Below, piece after piece: positions 19,733 through 28,900 of a stretch of DNA of 64,000 bases. The DNA is taken from assembly GCF_005405005.1 (NCBI RefSeq), contig NZ_BJDH01000008.1:78159-142158 (forward strand), read 5' to 3'. The stretch is from Lactiplantibacillus daoliensis (GTDB taxonomy: Bacteria > Bacillota > Bacilli > Lactobacillales > Lactobacillaceae). The translations under genes and the position numbers were made by a program. Below the pieces are notes generated by a model. That model was not told where the DNA came from, searched no databases, and saw only the letters and a list, made by a program, of their open reading frames with translations. Numbering within the stretch: the first letter of the stretch is position 1; each line of letters starts with the position of its first letter.

Positions 19733-20875
19733 TTAAGCAAGCCAGCGTCGACTTAGTCCCAGCGATAACCCAATATAAATCAAACCAACCACGGCCAACA
19801 CTAAGAACATCCCTTGATACTGAATATCTTCGACCAGCGCACCAAGGACAACTGCACCCAATCCCATGCCTAAGTCATAAGAATTCAAAAACATGCCAGT
19901 GGCAGTATCGCGATTTTCAACGGAAGTCACTTTAAAGACCCAGGCTTGTAAGGTTGGATAAATTGCCCCATCAGCAACCCCATAAAAGATACCCGCCACC
20001 ACTAGCAACCAATTACGATCAATGAACGCAATCATGACCATGCCGACCGTCAACAATACCGTACTGATGAGCAAAACTAACCGCGGCCCTCGTTGATCAA
20101 ATGAACGCCCAACAATTGGTCGAATCACGACACCGGCCACCGCAGCGACAAAGAAAAACCACGAGATAGCCGTAAGATGCTTAAGCTGCGCATATATTGG
20201 CGTAAAGGTCATCACACCGCTCATTAAAACGCCTAAAATAAATACCAAACTACACTGAGGGATAAATTGACGATCAAAGATGGCGGCCTTTTTCGCTGTA
20301 TGTATAACCGGTTGCTTCGGCTGTGACGTCCCCAAAATGGCTAACATTGCCGCAAACAAAATGCCAATACAACTTAAAAAGAAGGCCGTAAACGAAAACT
20401 GTTGTACAATGGCTAATGCCAATAATGGCGCTAATGACGCCGTGACCATCGTCCCAATACCAAAGTACCCCATGCCCTCACCGATTTTATTAGCTGGCAA
20501 CTCAGCCGCGGCCGAAGTGGCGAAATAAGTTGTTGTAATGCCGTGTCCTAGGCCATTGAATAATCGTAATAATACCAACAGGCCAAAGCTACCTAACAAG
20601 GGGTAGCCAACCGAAGCCAATAAATAGAGTAGAATCCCAACTACTAGCAATACTTTCTTACTAAATTTTCCTGAAAACCACGGGACAAATAAGCGCGTCA
20701 ATAAAGCCGCAAACATAATCGCACCAACAAAAATCCCAATTTGAGCTGGTGTTAACCCCAGCTTTTTCCCAAACAAAGGTAACACCGGAACTTGCATGTT
20801 ATAGACCATAAATAGCAACGCGTTACCAATCAAAATTAAAATAAAATTCCGACTCCAATAGGATGTTTCTTTCAC
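19733..20875 (-). CDS. MFS drug-type exporter behind a riboswitch-like leader
   Basis: 380 residues, twelve hydrophobic spans, typical of 12-TM major facilitator exporters (YfcJ/YwoG-like branch). FVPWFSGKFSKK lies in the loop 2-3 region and RLFNGLGHGITTTYF near span 4. I start at GTG (20873-20875), seven bases after GGGAGG; a longer TTG frame would include the ribosome site itself. The leader carries an aptamer-like core and a terminator hairpin (20898-20975), so expression is probably controlled by transcription termination. If the aptamer is guanidine-IV, the pump would be expected to export guanidine or a related cation; that is inference. Confidence 0.88.
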   Translation of the reverse strand: MKETSYWSRNFILILIGNALLFMVYNMQVPVLPLFGKKLGLTPAQIGIFVGAIMFAALLTRLFVPWFSGKFSKKVLLVVGILLYLLASVGYPLLGSFGLLVLLRLFNGLGHGITTTYFATSAAAELPANKIGEGMGYFGIGTMVTASLAPLLALAIVQQFSFTAFFLSCIGILFAAMLAILGTSQPKQPVIHTAKKAAIFDRQFIPQCSLVFILGVLMSGVMTFTPIYAQLKHLTAISWFFFVAAVAGVVIRPIVGRSFDQRGPRLVLLISTVLLTVGMVMIAFIDRNWLLVVAGIFYGVADGAIYPTLQAWVFKVTSVENRDTATGMFLNSYDLGMGLGAVVLGALVEDIQYQGMFLVLAVVGLIYIGLSLGLSRRWLA

Positions 20876-20897
20876 AATTTTTCCTCCCTGAGAAGAC

Positions 20898-20975
20898 AAA
20901 AAACGACCAGATAAGATTGTTGTTGCTCATCTTATCTGGCCGTAACCCTCCGATACGCCGCGGCGTACCTTATCT
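20898..20975 (-). promoter_or_regulatory. Candidate guanidine-IV (mepA-motif) riboswitch with terminator
   Basis: Read on the minus strand, the leader has GGTACG at 20964-20969, which overlaps a hairpin TACGC-CGCG-GCGTA (20954-20967), then CGGAGGGTTACGGCC (20938-20952). A perfect 11-base terminator stem follows (20907-20917 with 20929-20939) and six T (20898-20903), all just upstream of the exporter ribosome site. From memory, the GGUACG...CGGAGGGUUACGGCC plus terminator layout matches the guanidine-IV class found before multidrug-type exporters. An upstream AGATAAG can also pair with the terminator's 3' arm and could act as antiterminator. The terminator itself is certain; the ligand class is a memory-based match. 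Confidence 0.6.
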
Positions 20976-21052
20976 AACTTTAATGTCTTCCGATAGTGTT
21001 ATTTATTTAGCTTAATTTTAGCGTATCTATTTACTGAAAAGCAAGCGCTAAT

Positions 21053-22558
21053 TTACATTCCTGGCATCCAAACATCTTCTGGTTTAACGCCTTGTTCTTC
21101 GGCAAACGCATTCCGCAAGGTTGTCATATCCATCAAATGATACGTCTTTGGATGGTCTGGATCATAAGATTCAATTTGCGCCATCATCCCACCATCTTCA
21201 TGTTCAATGATGTGACAATGATACATGTAAACCCCAGTCAATTTGAACCGAACTTTAATCCGGACCGTTTCACCAGGATTGACACCGACCGTATCCTTCC
21301 AACCATGTTCATTTGGATAGACAGGGCCGCCATTCCGTGACAACACGGTAAATTGCGTCCCATGTACATGGAATGGATGCACCATCCCGTTTTCAGTACT
21401 ATTAGTGTTCGTAATATCCCAAATGGCAACGTCGTTCACTTTTTGACGAGCGTCGATGCGTTGCATATCGAACTTTTTACCGTCCATTGCGACTTCTTCA
21501 TCCATCCCGTCCATTGTAATCTTCCGAACAGGTAACCCAGGTGTTGGCGTTTCATCAGGAATATCCACGAGATGTGCCGGCAACTTAGTCTCATCAGGGG
21601 TAAATGCCTTGATGCGGAAGTGGCACAATGGGGTATCGTCTGTCATCAACGTGACTTCATCGCCAGGTTGATATTTACCAAAGTCGATCACGATCTCATC
21701 ACGTTCGGCACAGGTAATCATTAATTTGGTGAGATCAACGGGTGCTGGCATAATTCCGCCATCCGAAGCGACCTGTGCAAATTCCAAATCATCGTCAAAG
21801 TGTAAGCGCCATTCACGGCGGTTCGATCCATTTAAAATCCGTAAACGAACACGTTGCGTCGTCACGTCAAAGTACGGATTGACGGTCCCATTCACGAGTG
21901 CGGTATGCCCTTGGACACCATCGGGATCGTAGTCGGCACGATAATCAAATTGGTTGTCTTCATGAAATTCACGATCTTGCAAAACCATCGGAATATCATC
22001 GACACCATAATTACGTGGTAATGGCAATTGGTCTTCCACATCATCTTTGACGAGCACCATCGCGGCTAACCCTTTCCAAACTTGGGTGGCCGTTGATGGA
22101 CATGGATGGGCATGTAACCAAATCGTTGCCGCTGGTTGATCCACATCAAAATCAATGTGATTCGTTTTTCCAGGATAAACTGGCGCATGACAACCACCAT
22201 CGGTAATTGGTCCGGGCACATTTAAACCATGCCAGTGGAACGTGGTTAACTCTGGCAACTCGTTCTTCAAATCGATATGCGTATGCTTACCGTTACGAAA
22301 AACAATTGTTTGACCCAAGAAACCAGCATTATAGCCCCAAGTCTTGGTCTTCTTACCAGGCAAAAATTGTGTTTCACTCGCTTCAGCAGTCACCGTGTAA
22401 TAATCATCCGTCGCTGTTTGCTTATCTGGCTTCAACAGTGGTGGAATCACTAATGGTTGTGGCGCTACTTTCGGCGTGACCAGTGGAATATAGCCCCCAT
22501 CATGAGTATTGTAAGCTGGTTCATCAAAAAAATAATCTGTATAGACTTTCTTTGCCAT
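21053..22558 (-). CDS. Multicopper oxidase (laccase/CotA/bilirubin-oxidase-like)
   Basis: 501 residues, three cupredoxin domains. The four copper ligands sets are present: TFHWHGLNV (HxH), IWLHAHPCP (HxH), HPFHVHGTQF (HxxHxH) and YHCHIIEHEDGGMM (HCHxxxHxxxxM), with the type 1 axial Met. It should oxidise phenols, amines or metal ions with reduction of oxygen to water. No signal peptide is seen, so it is probably cytosolic, as in other lactobacillus laccases. AAGGGG lies eight bases before the ATG. A cre-like site is present at 22613. The exporter gene follows downstream, but with its own leader and terminator. Confidence 0.95.
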   Translation of the reverse strand: MAKKVYTDYFFDEPAYNTHDGGYIPLVTPKVAPQPLVIPPLLKPDKQTATDDYYTVTAEASETQFLPGKKTKTWGYNAGFLGQTIVFRNGKHTHIDLKNELPELTTFHWHGLNVPGPITDGGCHAPVYPGKTNHIDFDVDQPAATIWLHAHPCPSTATQVWKGLAAMVLVKDDVEDQLPLPRNYGVDDIPMVLQDREFHEDNQFDYRADYDPDGVQGHTALVNGTVNPYFDVTTQRVRLRILNGSNRREWRLHFDDDLEFAQVASDGGIMPAPVDLTKLMITCAERDEIVIDFGKYQPGDEVTLMTDDTPLCHFRIKAFTPDETKLPAHLVDIPDETPTPGLPVRKITMDGMDEEVAMDGKKFDMQRIDARQKVNDVAIWDITNTNSTENGMVHPFHVHGTQFTVLSRNGGPVYPNEHGWKDTVGVNPGETVRIKVRFKLTGVYMYHCHIIEHEDGGMMAQIESYDPDHPKTYHLMDMTTLRNAFAEEQGVKPEDVWMPGM

Positions 22559-22612
22559 CTCGACATCCCCTTAAAATTTTAAACCGTATTTATCAGTTGA
22601 GTCTTTGATTGG

Positions 22613-22626
22613 TGTCAGCGCTTACT
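22613..22626. promoter_or_regulatory. cre-like site (CcpA) upstream of the multicopper oxidase
   Basis: TGTCAGCGCTTACT fits the cre consensus TGWNANCGNTNWCA at all positions but the last. It is 55 bases upstream of the start codon, suggesting carbon catabolite control. Confidence 0.4.
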
Positions 22627-22687
22627 AACACGTGACTTTAGTTTAGAATTATTTTAAAGAGGTGTCAACGCCTGGACTGTGCTTTTT

Positions 22688-22904
22688 CGCCTACCGGTCG
22701 GGGTCTAAATTAGCTATTTGCATTGCTAGTTAATAATCAGAATTAGCACTTTAAATTTAACAATTATTTAACGACGGACGGGTTAGAATTGGCTCAGTGG
22801 TGACATTTATCTTAGGCGGTGGTCCCACCTTAGATAAAGCCCGGCTTCTGAGACCGCACTTTGGCTCAGAAGCGCGGCCACCACGTTCCAGCTAATTCTG
22901 ACCC
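22688..22904. repeat. Composite structured repeat, class I, copy 3 (one arm lost)
   Basis: Arm C is intact on the plus strand: GGGTTAGAATTGGCT (22780-22794) pairs, with two G-T pairs, to AGCTAATTCTGACCC (22890-22904); the inner TTATCTTAG/CTTAGATAA stem and apical CTGAGACCGCACTTTGGCTC are present. Arm B is reduced to CGCCTACCGGTCGGGGTCTA (22688-22707), which matches the outer end of arm B at 31.68 kb. This copy therefore looks like a deletion derivative of the full composite. No gene is present. Confidence 0.7.
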
Positions 22905-22935
22905 AACTAAAAGTGACAAACAACCACAAAAATGA

Positions 22936-22953
22936 GCCTGGTTTTCACCAGGC
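22936..22953 (-). terminator. Terminator of the secreted metalloprotease gene
   Basis: GCCTGGT and ACCAGGC pair around TTTC; on the minus strand the stem is followed by ATTTTT. It lies about 100 bases past the stop at 23052. Confidence 0.6.
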
Positions 22954-23051
22954 CCACTAAAGGCGCATCGCTTGCATGATACTGGTTGTGGGGTCCAACG
23001 CTGTGCCTTCAAATCGACAGCTAACCGCCAACTATGGCTAAAACTCTAAGC

Positions 23052-23612
23052 CTACGAATGTCTCCCTACTGGCGTATGGTACCGTCTCTCAACAGCGTAA
23101 ATGTCATTACGACTAATCCCGTTATACCGATTATTGGCTAGCATGACACTGTTTCTCGCAGTGCTATGTTGCAGCCCCATCACATGACCTAACTCATGTT
23201 CAGCGACGTGAATCTGATCGTAGGTCGTATAATGATAGGTTGCCAAATTTCTAGTCAATAACAGCACTCTTGCTTGGGTAAAGTACCCATTTCTCGGACC
23301 AGACGTAAAAGTAATCCCAGCCAACATATGATATTGACCAGTGGTCGCACCGCTTGTCGTCAACGTGACTTGATGATGGGCGTATGATCCTGGCACAAAA
23401 TGAAATTGCCCCGTTGCATTCCAAGCCCGAATGGCCGTCGCATAAATATAGCGATAATACGATGACCCACTGACCACATAAGTTACTCGTGGCGCTCGCC
23501 AACGACTGGTTCCAAACGGTGTCGCTGTAGAAGCATCCGCCACGACCCCGAGATTCAAAACTAATGTGGTCGTCAGTATTAACACACCTAATCGAATTCG
23601 CTTTCTCTTCAT
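23052..23612 (-). CDS. Secreted matrixin-like zinc metalloprotease
   Basis: 186 residues. Residues 1-29 form a signal peptide (MKRKRIRLGVLILTTTLVLN, ending near ADAST). The mature part is a compact metzincin: AWNATGQFHF near the start, and HVAEHELGHVMGLQHS, which gives the zinc site HExxHxxxxxH. A Met-turn may be provided by SVMLANN a few residues later (matrixins have SxMxP). It has no propeptide, wall anchor or repeat domains and should be released. Such short matrixin-like proteins are common in lactobacilli, with no proven substrate. AGAGGG precedes the ATG. Confidence 0.88.
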   Translation of the reverse strand: MKRKRIRLGVLILTTTLVLNLGVVADASTATPFGTSRWRAPRVTYVVSGSSYYRYIYATAIRAWNATGQFHFVPGSYAHHQVTLTTSGATTGQYHMLAGITFTSGPRNGYFTQARVLLLTRNLATYHYTTYDQIHVAEHELGHVMGLQHSTARNSVMLANNRYNGISRNDIYAVERRYHTPVGRHS

Positions 23613-23847
23613 TGCCGTTACCCTCTTTCACCACAATTAGGGTAGCTATCAATGTACATTCATTTTAAGACGTGGCTTTAATCAAATAAATTTTCGCGTT
23701 TCAATTTATCATAAAATAAGTCTATTAATTACTAACTACTTGTAAGTTAATCGCGCTTTCTGAAGGCTAGTGCTATCATGGAATCAGTTCATCTCAGTCG
23801 TCCGAAACAACCCATGGCGACTCACTATATTTCAGGAGTGATCATTA

Positions 23848-24525
23848 ATGTCTATCAAACAAGCCATCGTACAGCAGGCTTTACCTTTAATCAAACCCGG
23901 CATGATCGTCGGCTTTGGTGGTGGGTCGACTGTTGCCGAACTCGTCAAAGAAGCTGCTAATCATGTGAATGACATTCAAGTTGTCACACCATCACCAACC
24001 ACACGCCAGCTGGCAACCGTTTTAGGTTATACCGTCATTGATCCACAATATTGTGATCGAGTCGATATTGCTTTTGACGGTTGCGACCAGCTTGATACGC
24101 ATGGCTCAGCCTTAAAAAGTGGCGGCGGCATCCATACCAACGAAAAAATCATTGCCACTTTGGCAGATAACTACTGGCTATTAACCGTCAAATCAAGACT
24201 CGTTCAAGAGCAATTTGACCCCAAGACGCCCCTCGTGCTCGAAGTCTTACCTAAAGCGCTTGCGCTCGTGATGCGCGCCATTACTGAACACGGCGGTCAA
24301 GCCAGCATCCGTACTGCGGCTAATCGTGATGGCATGACATTGACCGATAACGGCAATTTTTTGATTGATTGTCATTTCCCAAGTTATAGCCATTTAACAG
24401 CTTTGAACACTGAGTTTGCAACTCTCGCCGGGGTGGTCGAAACGTCCTATTTTGACCACTTAGTGACTAACGCTATCCTCGGCGACGAAGCGACTGGCAC
24501 GGTTAGTCAGTTATTTGAAGAATAA
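23848..24525 (+). CDS. rpiA: Ribose-5-phosphate isomerase A, divergent paralogue
   Basis: 225 residues, full length for RpiA, which interconverts ribose-5-P and ribulose-5-P in the pentose phosphate route. The fold signatures are present but altered: GFGGGSTVAEL for GxGTGSTA, FDGCDQLD for DGADE, and LKSGGGIHTNEKI for KGGGGAxxREK. The catalytic Asp pair (DGCD), the Lys and the Glu of the last motif are kept, so it may be active. The divergence from the usual motifs suggests a second copy rather than the housekeeping one. CAGGAG precedes the ATG and a terminator follows. Confidence 0.88.
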   Translation: MSIKQAIVQQALPLIKPGMIVGFGGGSTVAELVKEAANHVNDIQVVTPSPTTRQLATVLGYTVIDPQYCDRVDIAFDGCDQLDTHGSALKSGGGIHTNEKIIATLADNYWLLTVKSRLVQEQFDPKTPLVLEVLPKALALVMRAITEHGGQASIRTAANRDGMTLTDNGNFLIDCHFPSYSHLTALNTEFATLAGVVETSYFDHLVTNAILGDEATGTVSQLFEE

Positions 24526-24575
24526 TACCTGAGAACAACAATCGTTAATTCACTGGTACGTTTCATCCTTCCCAC

Positions 24576-24602
24576 AACGTCACTATCATCGTGGCGTTTT
24601 TT
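24576..24602 (+). terminator. Terminator of rpiA
   Basis: AACGTCAC (24576-24583) pairs with GTGGCGTT (24591-24598), with a G-T pair, followed by T. Confidence 0.8.
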
Positions 24603-24695
24603 GTTTCCAACTAAAGGTTGTAAGTTGAAAATTTTGTATCTGCGCTACTACGTCAACAATCGGACGATGAGAAATAATCGATTACTGCCGCTTCC

Positions 24696-25082
24696 GGTTG
24701 TTGCTGATAACATGCGGACGAGGGACCGGTTCAAGCCTTAGGAACGTCTTGAACCTCGCCCGGAAGCTTTGCAAAAACCGCAAATCTCCCGAACCGTCCG
24801 TGGTGTAAGGCCGGCAAAAATGCCGGTCAAACGCCACCTGCACATCCGATACTATCGGCAACAACCTCCAACTAAGTCAGTAGTTCTTTTTTGGATAAAT
24901 CTGTTATTTACGCTTAGCGGAGTCAGTCGAAATCGGTGTGCAGTGTCGGCAAGATTAGGCGGCGTTCTTGGCTGACTAATTTTGCGGGGCACTTCAAAGA
25001 CGTGATTTTCCGGCTTTGAAGTGAGGCGCCAGACCGCACTTTGGCTGGCGTTGTCCCCCACAGCACACCGATTTTGACTGAC
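24696..25082. repeat. Composite structured repeat, class II, copy 2 (inverted)
   Basis: Arm D (24696-24866, minus strand) closes with GGTTGTTGCTGATA against TATCGGCAACAACC (24853-24866); its apex has TTCAAGACGTTCC...GGCTTGAA. Arm E (24922-25082, plus strand) closes with GTCAGTCGAAATCGGTGTGC (24922-24941) against a 20-base partner at 25063-25082. It also has the AAAGACGTG...CGGCTTT hairpin and the apex CCAGACCGCACTTTGGCTGG. The order is the inverse of the copy at 18.9 kb. No ORF is convincing here. Confidence 0.75.
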
Positions 25083-25166
25083 GGAGCGCTATATTTGAAT
25101 GAGTCCTACTTTAGACGTAATTGCTACGTTTGTGAGCCTTTTGCCCTTTTGTTACCAAGACAAAAA

Positions 25167-25254
25167 CAACCCGGCGATTCTAGCATTGCTAAGCAATGTC
25201 AAAATCGTCGGGCGTGATGCCAACTTGCTAAACAAGCTTGTTGGTATTGGGTTG
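25167..25254 (-). terminator. Branched (three-way) terminator-like structure
   Basis: An outer stem CAACCC/GGGTTG (25167-25172 with 25249-25254) encloses two further hairpins: CGGCGATT/AATCGTCG with an inner AGCATTGC/GCAATG, and ATGCCAAC/GTTGGTAT. On the minus strand the outer stem runs straight into TTTTTG. It lies just after the split LPQTS adhesin and probably ends its transcript. Confidence 0.6.
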
Positions 25255-25285
25255 AGGTTGCGATAGGGCAATCCACCTTTCTAAA

Positions 25286-25909
25286 TTACAATAGTCGCCG
25301 TCGATAATCAAAATACCCTAGTGTTAAGCCTAACAACAGTGCTAAGACACCAAGAATCGTATCAATAACCGTATTACGACGTTCACTAGTCTGTGGCAAA
25401 CGACCAGGTGTCGGATTATATGGTGTTGGTACTTTCGGCGTCGTCACATTTGGCGTTGCTGGTGTCACACCCGGTTTAGCTCCTGGCTGCGCTGGTTGAA
25501 CTGGCGTAGTCGGACCTGCACCAGGTTTGCCGGTTGTACCCGGATTGGTTGGCTTAGTCGTGTTGGGATTAGTCGTTCCTGGCTGCGCAGGACCTGGTGT
25601 TGCAGGTTGCGTTGTCCCCGGTGTGCCAGGTTCAGGTTTCCCTGGATTTGGTTTAGGCGTTGGTGTTGGCTGAGGCACTACCGCTGGACGATCAATTGAC
25701 GCACTCGCACTCGCGTTATTGCCGTTGTCATCGCTGTAAAGCGCGGCATTGTCAAAGACTGCAGCGCCAGTTGGCGTATTCGTCTTCGTCTGATACGTCA
25801 GCTTCAAGTTCGTAGTAAATGTTCCGGCAAACTTAAAGGTCACCATCTGACCAGTCACACTGACAGTCACAGCTACCGTCTGGCCAGCTTCATCAACGGC
25901 CTTGGCACT
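25286..25909 (-). pseudogene. C-terminal part of the split adhesin: last repeat, stalk, LPQTS anchor
   Basis: This frame continues the adhesin at 25908-29324 after a one-base slip. It opens in mid-repeat (NSAKAVDEAGQTVAVTVSVT) and finishes the eighth repeat unit. A Pro/Gly/Thr-rich stalk (PTPTPKPNPGKPEPGTPG onwards) follows, then LPQTS, a membrane span and YRRRLL. It has no signal peptide and no ribosome site of its own, so it is unlikely to be made alone. With the slip repaired the protein would have about 1345 residues and a normal sortase anchor. Confidence 0.85.
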
Positions 25910-28900
25910 ATTCTGCCACATAAGTTTGATTATCACTAAGTTCATCCGTAATCACTGGGTTAGCGAGCTCATTGCCATTCGCCGCAATCGCTAAAGTCCA
26001 ATTAATCTTCGTCCGATCATTCATATCGGCCCAAGCAGCCACTTTAGTCATGGTGACTGGATCGCTAATCGGTTCAACCGGTGGATTCTCACGATCAATC
26101 GAACTACCACCTTCAGCGTGATTACCATTATCGTCTTCGAATTCGGCCGCGTTTGCAAAGACTGCCGCACCCGTTGGCTCATTAGTTGTCGTCTGATAGG
26201 TTACCGTCAGATCACTGGTCAAGCTACCGCTGAGTTTCATCGTCAAAATATTGCCGGTGACTGTTGCAACGACGGGCACCGTAGTCCCATCGGCAGTCTC
26301 AACTTTCACACTATCGGCAACATAAGTCTGGTTATCACTCAATACGTCAGTAATCACTGGATTAACTAATTGGTTGCCATTGGCCGTAACCTTGAGTTGC
26401 CAATTAATCTTCGTTTTATCGTTTGGATCGCTCCAGACCGCGGTTTTAGCCATTGTGATTGGCTCTTTGGCTGGTTCAACCGGTGGCGCTTCACGATCAA
26501 TCGAACTATTTGCCTCCGCATGATTATTGTCGTCATCATCCAGCACCGCCACATTCGCATAATTTGCCGCACCAGTCGGTGAATTCGTTGTGGTCTGATA
26601 CGTCAGTGTGAAATCACTGCCATACTCACCAGAAAAGCTAAATTTCAACTCATTACCAGTTACCGTAACCGTTACTGGCATCACCGTACCATCCGCCGCA
26701 ACAGCTTTCGCACTGTCAGCGACATAGGTCTGCTCACCAGCCAGCAAATCCGTAATCACCGGATTCTTCAATAGGTTCTTGTTCGTGGTTACTTGCAATT
26801 GCCAGTTAATCTTCGTCTGGTCATTTGGATCAACCCAAGTTGCAGTCTTCGCCATCTCAATCGGAACTTTTTCAGGTTCCTCAGGTGGGGCTTCACGGTC
26901 AATCGATGTGTCAGTCTCCGCATGATTATCATTATCATCAGTGAAGACTGCCGCATTATCAAAGGTTTCTTCACCGGTTGGCGCATTAGTCGTGGTCTGA
27001 TACGTTAACGTCAGGTCACTCGTCAAAGTTCCTTTAAACGCAAACGTCAGCTGACTACCAGCAACACTGACCGTTACGGGAACGTTTTGCCCAGTCGCAT
27101 CAATAACTTTGGCGCTATCAGCAACATAGGTTTGATTAGTACTCAACTGATCCGTAATCACCGGATTAATCATCTGATTGCCATTGGCCGTAACTTGTAA
27201 TTGCCAGTTAATCTTCGTCTGATCGGCTGGATCAACCCAAGTAGCGGTTTTCGTCATTTCGATGGGATCCTTAACTGGCGGCGCTTCACGGTCAATCGAC
27301 GCATTAGCTTCCGCATGGTTATTATTCTCATCGTCAAGCACAGCGACATTATCAAAGGTTGCTGCCCCAGTTGGCGTGGTCGTTTGAGTCTGATACTTGA
27401 TTTCCAGATCAGTTTCATAATCGCCACTAATCTTAAAGACTAGCTTCGATCCATCAACTGTCACGGTAAATGGTAACGGTCCGGTAAGATCACGAACTTC
27501 CGCCGTCCCATCAATATAAGTGTGATTTGGACTTAACACATCGGTAACAACTGGGTTGACTAACGTATTCTCATTAGCATCGACGTCAAGCATCCACTTG
27601 ATCTTCGTTGGATCAGTTGGATCAGCCCAAGCAGCTGTCTTGGTCATACTGATTGGTACTTTAGGCACTGGTGTCGCTTCACGCTCGATTGCCGCATTGG
27701 CGGAAGCACGATTACCAGCTTCATCGACATAAAAAGCAATATTAGTGTATGTCGCTGCCGTACCAGCTTCATCAGTCGTCGTCTGATAGGTCAGCTTTAA
27801 ATCCTCAGTATAAGTTCCGCTAAGTTGGAACGATAACTCCGTCCCATTTGGCGTCGCCGTCACCGGAATTGTTGCACCAGACGCCGTCATCGCTTTGACA
27901 CTGCCACCAACGTAAGTCTGGTTACCACTCATCTTATCGACAATCGACGGATTAACTAATTTGTTCCCATTGGCAGCCACCGCCAACGACCAGTTCAACT
28001 TGGTTTTATCATTCGGATCAGTCCAAGCAACCGACTTCGTTAACCCAATCGGATTAGGGGTCGGCTCAACGGTCCGGTCAATATCGGCGTTAGCACTCGC
28101 CTTGTTGCCACTGTCATCCGTGTAGTCAGCGTTATTGGTAAATGTTTCTAGGCCACTGGCCGCATTAGGCGTCGTTTGATACGTCAAATGTAAACTAGTG
28201 GTGAAGGAACCAACCGCCATGAAAACAATCGAATTACCACTGGTACTAACAGTCACTAACTGATATTCCCCTAAAGAATTAACCAGTTTGGCGCTGGCAG
28301 TGACATAAGTTTGGTTAGGACTGAGATGATCCACAATTTGGGGGTTAACCAAAGTATTCCCATTATCATTAACCTTAATCGACCAATTCAATTTCGTCTG
28401 GTCGTTCGGATCAGCCCAGCTAACTGACTTAGACATCGTTATCGGTTCAGTTTCATTAGGCGTTTCTGGCTCTGGATTTTCCGGCTCAGCCTCACGATCA
28501 ATCGAAGCGGTCGCCGAATCCTTATAGCCACCATCATCCGAATAAACGGCGTTGTTAGTAAACGTGTCCGCACCCGTCGGTAGTTTGGTCTGTGTCTGAT
28601 ACGACAATACAATGTTACCAGTGTATGATCCAGTCAACTTGAATGTGACACTATTGCCAAAGTAGCTCGTTGTCACCGCAACTGGGATCGTTTGACCGGC
28701 CGCATCCGTGGCTTCGGCACTCCCAGCAATATACTTTTGGTTGCTGCTAAAAGTATCCTTGATCACAGGATTCTTCATCGTCGTCCCATCATTGGGTTGC
28801 GCGACAACCCGCCAATCAATCACTGTTGGCGTTTCTGGATTAGACCAACTTGCCGATTTCGTCATGCTGACAGAACCCGCAACTTTGCTCTCCACACCAA

